This document shows, one piece after another, positions 46,073 to 58,284 of a stretch of DNA of 64,000 bases. A program made the translations under genes and the position numbers. The notes beneath the pieces were generated by a model. The model ran no database searches. It was not told where the DNA came from and was given only the letters and a program-made list of their open reading frames with translations. The DNA is from Rhynchosporium graminicola (lineage: Eukaryota; Ascomycota; Leotiomycetes; Helotiales; Ploettnerulaceae), in assembly GCA_900074885.1 (NCBI GenBank), contig FJUW01000005.1:402242-466241 (forward strand). Direction: 5' to 3'. Every line of letters starts with the position of its first letter. Position 1 is the first letter of the stretch.

Positions 46073-47098
46073 ATGAAGTTCCTACAGCACGCCATCTGTC
46101 TGAGTATTGGGTTTCTCGAACTTGCAGCTGCCGTGGCTACAGATAAAGTGGTGGAACACCCCATACCAGAGGATCTTAATGGATCCAATTTCACCTACCC
46201 ATGGCCGGTGAAGTTGTTCAAGTTCGGTACCCAGAATGCTCAACGACTAGAGATGGCATTCATGGACGTTGCGCCAACTGGCCGGTCGAATGGGAAGACA
46301 GCACTCCTCCTACACGGCAAGAACTTCTGTGGCCCAACCTGGTCAGCCACTGCTATTATACTCGCAAAAGCTGGATATCGAGTTATCCTGCCTGACCAGA
46401 TTGGATTCTGCAAGTCCTCAAAACCAGATCGATACCAGTTCAGCCTCCAGCAATTCTCGGCCAACACCAATCGACTTCTTATTCAACTTGGAATCACGAA
46501 GGCCACTGTAATTGGCCACTCCATGGGTGGAATGATGGCTGCTAGATTCGCCCTCATGTATCCTGATGTTGTTACAAAACTAGTCCTCACAAATCCCATT
46601 GGCTTGGAGGATTGGAAGGCATTGGGCGTCCCTTACGTCGACACGGACACAACATGGGCGCAAGAGAAGTCCAGCAATTACGGCTCGATTCGCGGCTACG
46701 AGCAAGCAACTTATTACGTTGGTAATTGGAATCCTAATTACGATGTCTGGGTGAACATGTTAGTCAACGTCTACAATGGCAAGAAGGCCGACAAGTTCAC
46801 CTGGAACCAAGCCTTGATTGTGGACATGGTCCTCACTCAACCAGTGGTCTACGAGTTTCCTCTCATCAAGCCAAAGACTTTGATCTTGATCGGTGCCAAG
46901 GATAACACAGCGATTGGAAAGCAATGGTCGCCTCTCGATGTCCAGGCAAAACTTGGTCATTATGAGGTTCTTGGTCCACGGACTGCTGCTGCTATTCCGG
47001 GGTCGACACTCATCATGTTCCCGGATCTTGGCCACGCTCCTCAGATTCAAGCTCCAGATCGCTTTCACAAAGCTCTTATGGGATGGCTGAGCACATAG
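46073..47098 (+). CDS. Secreted alpha/beta-fold hydrolase
   Basis: Single exon, 341 residues, with a signal peptide (MKFLQHAICLSIGFLELAAA). The alpha/beta-hydrolase fold shows an oxyanion segment LLLHGKNFCGPTW and strand IILPDQIGFCKSSKP. The nucleophile elbow GHSMGG has its serine near residue 150. The acid is in LILIGAKDNTA and the histidine is in FPDLGHAPQIQAPDRFH. These complete a Ser-Asp-His triad. Family members include epoxide hydrolases, esterases and prolyl-peptidase-like enzymes, and the substrate cannot be chosen from sequence alone. The signal peptide and several NxS/T sites suggest an extracellular or vacuolar place. No lesion is seen. Confidence 0.9.
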   Translation: MKFLQHAICLSIGFLELAAAVATDKVVEHPIPEDLNGSNFTYPWPVKLFKFGTQNAQRLEMAFMDVAPTGRSNGKTALLLHGKNFCGPTWSATAIILAKAGYRVILPDQIGFCKSSKPDRYQFSLQQFSANTNRLLIQLGITKATVIGHSMGGMMAARFALMYPDVVTKLVLTNPIGLEDWKALGVPYVDTDTTWAQEKSSNYGSIRGYEQATYYVGNWNPNYDVWVNMLVNVYNGKKADKFTWNQALIVDMVLTQPVVYEFPLIKPKTLILIGAKDNTAIGKQWSPLDVQAKLGHYEVLGPRTAAAIPGSTLIMFPDLGHAPQIQAPDRFHKALMGWLST

Positions 47099-49204
47099 AT
47101 TGCTTCTAGGAGTAATGGATGTGTACACTTATCAATGTAAAATTACCAAGTACTACTTCCATGTGACTTTTCAGATGCGGCCTTCTACCTATTCATGCTG
47201 CAGTCTAGCACCTCATTGCAAGCGCGAGCGATCGTAATTCTCACATCTCTGAGTCTGATTAAGGTGTTCTATATCGTCACCTCTGCTTTCTCACGGTCTC
47301 GCGAACTTCTTGTAAATAATTTTGTAGATGATGACGCTCAAGAATTCCTTGAATGAAATTCCCCTTCATTAAAATACGAAAGACAAAGCCATATGTTCCT
47401 ATTTCTGGAAATTCTAATGTTACCACCAGACTCTTAGCGCCATATATTTTCAATCCAGCGATGAGCATCAGCAACGAGCTTTACCAAATCACTTTCTTTT
47501 GGACACCAAACAATATCTGTAGGGACAGGCAAATGTAGTATCATCTCATGACTTCCTCGGCGATCCAAATGTCTATTCACCAGCAACTCTTCACTCCATC
47601 ATACTCCCGCAAGAGAAGATCTTTTGCTCCCATTTCTCAGAACCATATCTTAGCGTCTTTGCCCTGCCCTAATCTCACCGGCTGTGGCAGACCGTGCATA
47701 TATTATTCCAGCGAGATTCGGTTGTGTTAATTCTAATATCCCGAACTTCTTTCCTCTGATTCAAAGTGGCAATGCTTGAGCAGACTCATCCCTTTTAAAT
47801 CTTCGCCCCATGAATCAAGGACTAGCGCGAGGTATTTCCAAAAAGGGCTGTTATTAAGTCTTGCAATGAGAGGAAAATGGTTACTTCCGTGTGCGCTCTA
47901 CTCGGCCCTAGATGATCACCTGCAGAGTTGCAATTTATCCTGTAGGCCTTCTGTCCTGGATGTACGAGAAAATGGTTTTCATGGTCCGAAGATTACCCTT
48001 GGACCAACGATGAAATTTTGACGCGGGGTGAGCGCGTAGTCGTGTTGGAGTGCTGGACCTGCACCGAGTGGGAATCTGTACTGGGAGATGGAAATTGGGA
48101 AGCCACCCCCGCTCGACGTAGCGTAGAAATTTCACTGCTGACTTGAAATTCAGGATTGTATGTTCTGAAAATGATAACACATCGCTGCCTAAGCTCAGGA
48201 ACACGACATTAGGACCCTAGGTCTGCAGAGTGTGTATAAGAAGAGAGGCCATGTCGCAGCATATGGGAATCAATATGCGACCATAGAGATCTAAGAGAGA
48301 TGTTCGGTTAAGGTGGGGAGTGTACGTCAGTGTAAGGGAATCAAGCGGGTACAGGTAAACAGAGTTAGCCACTAGCGTCGCTTATGGGATCATAGTGTAA
48401 GCCAAAGGGCAAACAACTAGGTTGGAAATTTGCGTTGGCAAGTTCTATAAAAGTAAGAACTAGTAGACTCCATCATGTCTAGACAAAGTTCGTCATCTCA
48501 GAGTGCACACTTTGTATCCATTCAGAGAAAAGTACCCATAAGAGCCGAGCGGGGCCTTAATCGAACGCTCTTGCGAAAGAAATCAAATAGAAGAATGTCA
48601 ACAATTTTTATATTCAGTCCTTCTCACTGGATTGAAGGTCTGAGTATCTTTTCGCAGCTACCAGATGTCAGAAGGTACACTTAATTGTACATCGACGTTA
48701 TGCTCGGTACAGTTTGCAAGTGCTTTGAATGGGGGCATTGGGGTCGAAATCAAAGGGGGCGATCTCTCCGCCAAGCGAAAAGCTTAAGATAGTGGTACAC
48801 TTTCAGTGCTTTCTGTGGCTCATGAACCGGCGAAAATGACCTGGGAAACGAAATATAATGTATGTTATGCTCGAGAACAGAACCATAGGTAGGAATGGCC
48901 ATCTCTACACTGGCAGCAACATGACGGTCGGCGCAGCTGGCTCCGCCCCGGTTTCCCACAGCCGTGACAGGTCGCGCATATGCAGAGCCTCAGCTCAGTC
49001 TTTCTTATCTTATAGGAAGACTAGCCCTCAGTTGTCCTTCCCTTTGAACCTTTGGAACCAGGATGCTCGTTAAGACCTATTCAGCCAGCACATTCCTCCC
49101 AAGCTCAAGTGACCCAAGTCAAGTCCAACTAGACCAAGTTCCAGCGACTCGACATAAGCCGAGACAACAGTGACTGGTCCAAGACGATTTTCCGCGCCCA
49201 CGGG
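47099..49204. other. Spacer without recognised gene
   Basis: 2.1 kb with only short, unsupported frames on both strands. No repeats or RNA genes are recognised. Confidence 0.4.
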
Positions 49205-52200
49205 TTGCCGAGCAGTGTCAAAACTTTCGAGGATGTTGCCAGCCTCCTGGTCATGGGACTTGGACTTGGAGACTGCTCAAAGGACTACATTCGGATTTAC
49301 TCATTGGCAACAGCACAGGATTTCACACAGAATTTCCGCCAGTTACCCCGTTCAAAGACCTCGACTGTGATGTTTGTCACCATTCCTTCGCTGATACACG
49401 ATGACCCAGGAAAACAGGAGTGGCGAATTCCTGGTAACGCTCCATCCCGAAATGTCGATGACATTATTCTGGACGTTCATTTTATTGGCATGACACCACT
49501 GAACGACGTAGAAGCTGGCCGTGAACATTTATTTGAGTAAGCACATTGTCTTTACGAGAATTTATAGTACTCATATTTCTCAGCTGTATAGCTATATCGG
49601 GTCTTGCAAGCCATCCTTTCGGCTCATGGCAACCCAAAGGTGGCCCGAAGACGTTCATATGGATTCGTGACTCTCTTCCCAAAGACCTGTCGGGTGCGAG
49701 AGCGATAATTTACGGCTATAATACCAAGCTCGATGACAGTCGATCATTCCAAAGTGTCTCAGATATAGCGCTAGCATTCATCAGTCAACTCGAGACCTAT
49801 AGCTGGACGCTGTCGTCTGCAAGGCCTGTTTGTTTTCTCGCCCATAGCTTTGGAGGCCCTGTTCTTAGAGATGCTATGGTTCAGCTTGACCAAAGAGCAG
49901 ATGAGGGTTCAACATGCCTCCTCAATCTCATGCGAGGAGCTGTGCTTTTTGGCGTCCCAAATGTGGCCATGGAACAGTCATACTTTCGAGCAATTGTTAA
50001 GAATAATGCCAACGCGGGATTAGTTGATGATGTTGGTCGCGATTCCAACTACCTCGACCGTCTGAACGAATCTTTCTCCGGAGCTTCATTTCGGAATCGA
50101 CTAAGGTTCTTCTGGGCATACGAAACATCGAAATCCCCTACGGTTCAAGTGAGTTCTGCACAATGATTAGTGGTTCAGGTTTAACGTAGGTAGCATGGGT
50201 CGAAATTGTCATTCCGCTATCTTGGTGAGCGCAACCTCTGTAACGTGCGGTTTTAATAGATGGAGAAAGTTCTGTTACCTTTTCGGTGAATGAAAATCAC
50301 TCCGACATGGTAAAATTCACGGAGCGTTCTTGGCACTACGAAGTTGTGGTTTCAAAGATATACATTATAATGGATTTGCCACCTGCAGGGATTTCTGCTA
50401 CAGAAGATTATCTACGCAGTGTACCATGGCCGCAGCCTGGTACCCACGGATTACCAAGGAAATCTGGTTTCAAGCTAAGAAGAAGCACAAATGTCTGATG
50501 GCCTGGCAGTACTGATTAACGTCATCCTTCTAGACGATTTAGAGATGTGCCGTACCGACGACCTACCAAATGACGTAAGGATAGATGAGGAATTCCAGAA
50601 GCTGGACAAGTGACACGCGGAGACGATAGAAATCTTGAGGTTTGGATTTAGTGATATCTCAACTCTCCAGAAAAGCTGTGGAGTTATCACAGCGCGACAA
50701 CAGTCGTTCAGAGCTTCTTTCCTGGTTGAGTTCGGTAGATCCCTCCCAGAAATATAATGACGCTCGAGATAAGCACGATAGTGCAGGAGAGGGTACTGGT
50801 GATTGGTTGATATTGGACAATGAGGACTTCAACCGTTGAAAAAAAGCTTCCAATTCTCTTATGTGACTCAATGGCGAAGGTACGAATATTCTTGAGATCG
50901 AATTCCGTGTTGATTACTGACAAGAGGTGTACTTACTATAGCTGGCTCTGGGAAATCCGTGCAGAGGTAGGCTTAGCTTTTCTCTTTTGCGAAATGTGAA
51001 GGTTCTAACAAAGGCTAGTTCGTCAGTCATCAAACAATCGAAAGTACGATAGTGATCCACAAGTAGCAATTGCGTACTTCTATTTTAGCTTCAACGACGG
51101 GCAGAAGCAAAGTGTCAATGGAATGATGGAGTCAGTCATTCGACAGATATGTAGCTTTCGGCCGACACTCCTGTATCGGTCACGGCTCTGGAAAATCTGA
51201 AGACTAGAGGCCAGCGACCAGATCTTGAGACCTTACAGAAGGTCCTCTTAACGATAATTCCGGGGTTCTCAGCGGCGTATGTGATAATCGACGCGCTCGA
51301 CGAATGCCCGGATTTGGCTGGCGACAGGGAAAAGTTATTGAAATGTCTTAATCTCATTCACCAGAAGGATCTGAAGAATATCCACCTGTTCTTGACAAGC
51401 CGACGAGAAGAAGATATTGAGACTTCATACAGGTTGATTGAGGGTGACTCTGAACGGACTGATATCGATCTCATGACCTACAAGCCAGCAGTCGACCATG
51501 ACATTGGATTGCTGATCGATAGTACTCTGGCGACCAACTCGTACAAATCATGGCCTGAAGTTCTCAAGGCAGAGGCGAGGAGAGACTTGATTTAGAAGTC
51601 CGACGGCATGTAAGTCACATTATATTTCTCTTCACTTCTAGTAGAGTATACTGTTGTCGTTCGATCTTAACGCTTGAATTCAGGTTCCAGTACATAGCAT
51701 GCCAGTTCGAAGCACTTCGGCGGCTTAAAACCCCAGTCACGATCCGAAAAGCGTTGAAAGAATTTACCAAAGGACTCGATGCTACGTACGGCCGAATGCT
51801 TGCTCGCATCCTTCCTGAAGATCGGGAGCAAGCTGCAAGAGTTTTGGAATGGCTCTGTTTCTCATTACGTCCACTTCTAGTAGAAGAAGTTGCTGAAGGG
51901 AATTAAGAAGCGTCTGAAAACAGATTATCTGAGCACTAAACATCGAGGACGTGGATAGCGGAATTGAACATTCAGGATCAAAAACCACTCTGCACAGGAT
52001 AGGTGCTGCTATAGTGGCATCTTGCGACGAGTCTTTTCGGTTCGCGAAGGAAAACGATAAATTTGGTGAAAAGCAATCCTCCGCAAAATAAACGAGCGTC
52101 GATCAACAGCGACCAGACTCGTCTTGAGCAGGCCTTTCGTCCACGAGATAGATTCTCACTACTTTACTTGGAGCTCCTTGGAGGGAACTACAATGTTTTG

Positions 52201-52330
52201 TGTCTGGATGGTATTTCGAGAGCTTCAGCAAATGAAGCTTTGGAATCCAGGAAGAAGAATTATTGGCTTCAACAGCCTGAGGTCGACGATTTCATGGGGC
52301 AAGCTTACGGTGGATGGAAAGAGGGTTAAT
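49205..52330 (+). pseudogene. Esterase-NACHT (NLR-like) STAND protein, decayed
   Basis: Exons 49205-49536 and 49584-50148 are intact and encode a DUF676/lipase-like N-terminal domain: GARAIIYGYNTKLDD, FLAHSFGGPVLRDAM (nucleophile serine) and RGAVLFGVPNVAM. Downstream the frame breaks repeatedly. A P-loop (AGSGKS, near 50,942) is followed by a frame change near 51,195, then TLQKVLLTIIPGFSA and the NACHT Walker B (YVIIDALDECPDLAG) with LFLTSRREEDIE. An in-frame TAG lies at 51593-51595, then FQYIACQFEALRRLKTP and ARVLEWLCFSLRPLLVEEVA. No ankyrin, WD or TPR repeats remain. Such proteins act in fungal non-self recognition and heterokaryon incompatibility; this copy is inactive. Confidence 0.75.
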
Positions 52331-52828
52331 GGACTCTGGTATTGACAGATATTGAATGGACCGTGATATGGGAAGATCATGAATGGAATGTGGTATTTCC
52401 TCTCTAAAGGAGGCCAATCACTCCGAGTCGCCTGGTTCCTCCCTCAGAAAGCGAGCGACGTCGTTTCAACCACCTGTTTTCTCGTAAATCATAATTATTT
52501 CGATCGAAGCAAATCGAAGAAAGACAAAACGAGCCTACCTTCATTACCATCCAGCCCAACGCCATACCGGACCTCGCCACACACAGCAACAAGTCTCGTA
52601 AAAGATCCATCACGTCACCACGCCACCCACCCACCCACTCACCACATATTGTCAAGCCCATCCAGGACTCTGATACAAACATGCACACATGTAACATACA
52701 TCTGGTCTACGATGCAAACATACAAATTGGTATCTTACATCTTACATCTCCTTTCCCATGTATATACAAACATACACACACATTCCTACTGCTAGCCATC
52801 CGTCCTCTACCCTCGAATACATCAAGAT
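52331..52828. other. Intergenic region
   Basis: Contains CA-rich low-complexity sequence near 52,620-52,790. No gene is seen. Confidence 0.4.
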
Positions 52829-55314
52829 TTAAGCTTTCATCTCCCTCGTCATATTGAACAACCTATGACCCTCTTCCTGCGTAGTTTGGCCCAACTTACA
52901 CAATGCCCTCCATATATCAGGGGAAATACCTTTCGCCCACTCTTCCACGAGATCTTTCCTGCTTTGGCCGGGGATGGAATTGTAGAATGTCCCTAGCCTG
53001 TATTGTTAAATCACATTAGCCGAAGTCAAAGAAGCGAGGAGTCGTCAAAAGGAAAATTGATTGAAAAAAGGAAGGAGGCAACGTACGTTTCCACATCTAG
53101 TTTGAGTGAGAATTCTTTCTCCATCCCCTCACACATATCCCTCGTCTCTTCAAACTTTCCCTGCCCAGCCAGCGCACTAACATACCCCCTAAATACCCCC
53201 GGGGTAACCTCGATCTCCATTCTCCTCATCTTACCCCAAATATCTCTCGCCTTGCGATCCCCAAACGGCTTTTTCCCACACGCCCAAAAAACGATCTCTA
53301 GACTCTTATAACTAGGTCCTTCTTCCGTATTCGTGATATCGTCCCAGAAATCCAGGGCGCGGTCGGCATCATCACATGCGGTATAGGCGAGCATGAGGGA
53401 GTTGTAGAGTTTAGTGTTGGGCTCGATTGATGAGTCCATTTTGAGCATGTTGTGTACCATGTCGAGCATTTCGCGGTCGGCGAGGGAGGCGATGCCTTCA
53501 AAGCAAGATACGTACGTTGAGAGGACGGGGCGGCGGGGGAGCATACTGTGTTGCCGCATGTGCCCGAACACGTGGCAGGCCATGTCGCAGCGGCCGCGGC
53601 GGAAATATTCATTCATCATTGTGGTACGTTGTTCGAGGTTGAGCTCGTCGAAGATTTGTCGGAAAATGGTGTAGCATTCCCAGGAGCGGACATTGGTTGT
53701 TTCAGGGTTGAGGGAGTAGTCCATCATGGTTTTAATGATTCGGAGGCGTTCTTCGACTGTGTATTTGTAAGATTGGGTTTGTAGAAGATCGATCATCTCG
53801 TGGATTTCATCTCGATGGAGATACAATTTGGTCAGTGCACTGACTGTGTCGGCTTCTAATCTCTTGTCCCTCTCATCTAGGTCGGAAACGATAGACGTAA
53901 TGCGATTGTAGTTGTCCAATTTTGATGCGCAAAGAGCACGAAGAAAAGTGTTGATTGCTGGAAGGTCGTCATCGTTTTCAACCTCTTCCGCTTGCAACCT
54001 ATCATAAGCCTCCTGTGCTCCTCGTAAGTCGTTCGCATCGGCGCGGTACTTCATTTGCAAGATGTAAGTATTCCCATTGGGCTTTATGCCAAACTTCTCC
54101 CCCAGTGCAATATATCTTTCGGCTAGATACGAATCATTTAATGACATGGACATCTCAACCAAACCGTTGATTGTCACTATGTCGGGCGTCACAGGGTTCT
54201 CGTCATTGCTGCGTCGAATGATGACTTTCATCATTCGCTCGACATCTTCCACTCCCTTCCCCATAACTCCGGATGCCCACTGCAAAACGACATCCCACGT
54301 AGTTTTGTCTGGATCTGATTCAAGCACATCTCGAAAGACTAACTTGCACCATTCTGATTCGTCATTTCGAATACAGTATCTCAGAACAGCGCTAAGAGTT
54401 TTTGGATCCGCTTGCCCACTCTTTTTGAGTCCATCGACGGTGACCAATGGCTTCGAGTACCATAGCTTCGTATTTTCCGTATCGTTCCTTGCCGCATAGA
54501 ACTCCGTCATAATGTTTTGCTTTGCCGAATAGTACACAAGCTCTTCTCTCTCCTCAGTTCTTCGAGCTGTCTTTAGCAGCTCGGCCTCATTGTCCTCAAG
54601 CGCAAACCCGCGAAGTATCGATTTCCAGCACAATCGCTGTGTTTTCACCGAATTTATATCCGATTCAAATGTCTGCGCTTCCAGCAAATCTCTAGCCTCA
54701 GCCGTATTCCCCGACCTTGTCAAAACTCGGATCAGCAAATGTAGGTCCTTCTGCCGTACGCCCTCACTCTGCCCCTCTGACTTCACCCACTCCCCATAAA
54801 GACCCTTGACTAATTCCGCAGTCTGCACGTTATGAATCTTCGGCGACCTCCCCCTCACGTCTTGGAAAAGCTTTTTCGGCAGCCTCAAGTCATCCATACT
54901 CAATCTGCAATCTGCAAATTCACTATCCAGCTCTTGTAAATGCTTAAAAACTCTCAAAACGTGCCCTGCTTCCATTGTATCTAGAGACTCTTTCTTCACA
55001 ACTTTATGTTGGAAAAATATCCGCCATGCCTTGACGAGATCTTGAGCAGGCGGAGGTCTGGCCTTGAGCTTATCCATTACGGAAAAATCGACCATGGGCG
55101 TTAATCCAGGCGCAAGAGCTGGATCTTTGTGCTGTCGTGGGGCTTTTTGAAAGAAGCCGAAGAGAGTCCTACGGCATGGAGGTCGTACGATACATGGGGA
55201 GGCATGGCGATTGGAAATTCGAGCGGAAAGAGCGCGTCTCGAGGGACAGTGAGGGATGTAGCCTTCGTTCGATAGGAGGCGCCAAAAAACGCTACGGGTT
55301 AATTGGGATCGCAT
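52829..55314 (-). CDS. Mitochondrial pentatricopeptide repeat (PPR) protein
   Basis: Predicted 798 residues: 55314-53087 joined to 52997-52829 over an 89 bp intron; the joined frame closes in LFNMTREMKA. The N-terminus (MRSQLTRSVFWRLLSN, then RRTLFGFFQ) is basic and serine/arginine-rich like a mitochondrial targeting sequence. Tandem ~35-residue helical repeats follow, for example VTINGLVEMSMSLNDSYLAE, NTYILQMKYRADANDLRGAQ, YNSLMLAYTACDDADRALDF and FRGYVSALAGQGKFEETRDM. PPR proteins bind organelle RNA. The layout resembles the fungal complex I assembly PPR CIA84, but that assignment is tentative. A start 11 codons further upstream is also possible. Confidence 0.87.
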
Positions 55315-56749
55315 GGCTGAAAGAAAGGGTATTATGTACAAGAACAATTTAATTATGATTAGAGAAAGTCAATGGAGCTTCAAAGGTAGGTGGACGAAAT
55401 ACAGAATCATGATGCGGACACAATTGGAAAAATAGAATTTGTTGATGTTATATGGAGATATTTCTTGAAGCTTGAGTTAGCGGCTCTATGGCGCGCTAGC
55501 TGGAAATAATTATACATCACGTGACGTATAGTACTCCTGCTCTTGAACTTTGTCAAGACGGGTTGCTGAGTGAGGACGAGATCATTGAAGAATATGATAT
55601 CGTTCATTTACCTTCGCGTAATCGTAGGCTACATGACATGTCTTTTATAAGACCGACGTTGGGATCGAGGCTGGGCAAATTCATCTCCGGCAAAGCGAGA
55701 ACATGTTACTTTGTAATACTATCAACCAAGTCATCAAACAATCGTATCGCTTTAGAGTATAATCTTTTAGCAACCTAACCTGAAATTCGGAGTGAGAACT
55801 GCAAGTTTATTACAGGACATCTATACAGCAACACTTCAAAGTCGTATAATCATTTGATGATTTTGCTTGGATAATGAGTTTACTTCGAGCGAGACGAATT
55901 TCCTCAACCTCGGAGTTACCCTAATACCAGAAACAAGCAGCTAATTTCAATAAGGCTAGCTGATCCCATCTGAAGAAGAAGTCCTAAATGAAATCTGCCG
56001 CTCTGTCGCTTCAATTTCTTCTTACTTAAAGTCAAAACCGCATGTGGTTTCCGAGACCTTACTATATAGCAAATCTAACAAGATTCTGGAATCCAATCAA
56101 CGCCATGAGAATAGTCTTGCTACTCAAATCGGTTATCCTACGAGTATACGTCCTGTGATAATTCAGTGACTACCAAGCAATCCCAAGGCAAAGTCCTGTA
56201 AAATTTCAGTGTCTGAAACGTGGGCCGAGCTAAAGCTTCTCCAGACTCCAGAGACAAATTTGCTGCGCTTCGAGTGGACTAGGGGAAACACGGAATATGT
56301 GGATGGAGAACATATTCGATTAGAAGATCTGGACGTGCCGATATTGATTAGATTGATTGACGCCACTCGAAAATCCTGCCGAGTATTGATATTGGTGCGA
56401 AATTTGAGGTATTGGGTTAGGCAGCGAATTGCTCGCCTTGAGATTTGCTCAGCAATCTTCACAAAGCCACTCATACCAATACATATTTCCGCTTCATTGG
56501 AGGGCCTCATCAATGCAGTGAAGTACACGCTTGTCCTCAACTAGTGTTCTCCAGAATTAATACGGGGCTATACTCAGGAACGCGAAGTTCGACATGTAGA
56601 ACGAATTGTTCACGAGACAGCAGTCACCAAGCCAGAATCATGGTTTGCTAGAGGCTGTCCAATCCTCTGGGTATCATTTGGAAGCTTTTAATACAGTAAA
56701 TCCTTCGCTCTATCTTTCTAAATGGATCATACCATTGGCGGGCTATACA
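55315..56749. other. Spacer without confirmed gene
   Basis: A plus-strand frame at 56209-56544 (with segments LRFEWTRGNTEYVDG and DLDVPILIRLIDATR) has protein-like composition but no recognised family and begins with a non-ATG codon; it may be a pseudogene piece. Nothing else is seen. Confidence 0.35.
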
Positions 56750-57869
56750 CTAATTAGCACAATAAACACACATCTGTCCCGGGGAACTTACAGGTATAAA
56801 CTGCCTCAACCTCACCCCCGCCTGTTTGAAAACGCCCGCTGTCTCCCCATCCATACTATAACCCTGAGCGTAGACAACCTCGCTAATGCCCACCTGCGCA
56901 ATCTTGATACTACAAGTCAGACATGGACAAGTATCACAATAAAGAATACTGCCCTCTCTTATCCTTCCTCTGCCCGCTTCTAGAAGTGCATTTTCTTCGG
57001 CGTGTAAACATAAACATGTGCCCAGGCCCACACCAGACGATTGTCCTTCATTACACCGCGGACATCCGCCGTCGGCACAATTTATCAGACCGCGAGGTGT
57101 CCCATTGTACCCGGTTGAGATGACTCGCTTGTCTTGCACGATTACACACCCGACCCGCCGTTTCATGCAATTGCTGCGCTGTGCTCCGAGAGAGGCGAGA
57201 GTCATGAAGTATTGGTCCCAGGTCGGGCGAAGACGGTCGTTGTTCAGCAGATTGACACCTGATAGTCTGGCATACAAGTGTGCTAGGTCATCAGAAGTAT
57301 TGAGGAGTTTGATGGTTGCGCGGGATATAAGAGGGAGGAGGCCATCGTCGGGATTGTAGAGATATTCATCGGATTGGAGGACGAAGTCTTCGAGGCTGGT
57401 GATGTTTGGTGATGTGCTGGATGCTCGTTCTTGGAAACGCTTGAAGCGGATATGTATTGGTGCGTCGACGCTGACGAGGATGAAGAAGGGTCGTCGAGAG
57501 AGGGCATCAAGTATGGGTTCTGTGTGGATATCTGTTGTTACATAGGGCTCTTGCCAGTTCTTGGTGATGAAATCAAGCAAGGATTCTATTGTGTTGAATG
57601 TATTTGCTTTCAGGTTTTTGATTTTCGTGCCATTGACAAGGGTTTTAGCTTTAGGTCTCTTGGCCCCGCCACTGTCTTCATCTTCGGATATGTCTATTGA
57701 TGCGAACGAGATTCCGTTTATGTGCTCTTGCCGCAGATGAAGTTGTGTAAAAGAGTGATGCTGAACGAGGTAGTCTGCGATGGTTTGCTTCCCTGAGCAG
57801 ATTCCTAAGATAATTAGCTTTAATCGAATGAGATAGAGCTATTTTACCTCCGCAAAGACCGATCAACAT
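56750..57869 (-). CDS. DCD1: Deoxycytidylate (dCMP) deaminase
   Basis: Predicted 358 residues: a 22 nt first exon (57869-57848, MLIGLCG) joined across a 43 bp intron to 57804-56750. The enzyme converts dCMP to dUMP to feed thymidylate synthesis. The N-terminal half is a P-loop kinase-like domain (GGICSGKQTIADYLVQHH; RPFFILVSVDAPIHIRF), as in yeast Dcd1. The C-terminal half is the zinc deaminase: RPTWDQYFMTLASLGAQRSN, CMKRRVGCVIVQ, VISTGYNGTPRG, the catalytic CLHAEENALLEAG, and zinc cysteines in CDTCPCLTCS. It is longer than yeast Dcd1 through an insertion near residues 40-75. It is head-to-head with ATG7, 415 bp apart. Intact. Confidence 0.95.
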
Positions 57870-58284
57870 TTTGAATATCTAAATCAGGTTGTCTGTGTTG
57901 ACGAAAGGAGTATCAGGAACAGAGAGGTAGGTATGCCCTATTCCGTTAAGCTGCTTGTCACACGCGCCGAAGCGCGTGTGGCCGCGCTCTGCCCATGTCT
58001 ATGATTGTACCTAGTTACAATATTTCTGCACGTGCCATATCCCACCTGATCACCTTCGTTCGAGGATGACCACCTGAGTTATGCCAGCATTCATAAGATA
58101 CATGTGACAGGCACTGTGAATTCGAACCTGATTTACCTCCTTGAAGCTATCTCTTTTCCTAATCTTCAAACCTTCTCAAGCTTGCAACCCGTCGACGCGA
58201 TTTACGCATAGTAAATAAACATTCTTTGTCTCGAGGCAAATCCAACCTCAACCATAGCCTCCAGCAGCTGGTGAACTGCTGACC
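57870..58284. promoter_or_regulatory. Shared bidirectional promoter of DCD1 and ATG7
   Basis: A 415 bp region between the divergent start codons of dCMP deaminase (-) and ATG7 (+), and so the likely shared promoter. It contains CACGTGCC near 58,030 (an E-box-like CACGTG) and GCGCGTGTGGCCGCGC-type GC-rich sequence near 57,965. No TATA box is obvious. Confidence 0.5.

Noticed and set aside
56163..56540. 125-codon minus-strand frame
   Set aside because: It overlaps a plus-strand frame of more protein-like composition; neither has a recognised family, so it is not called a gene.
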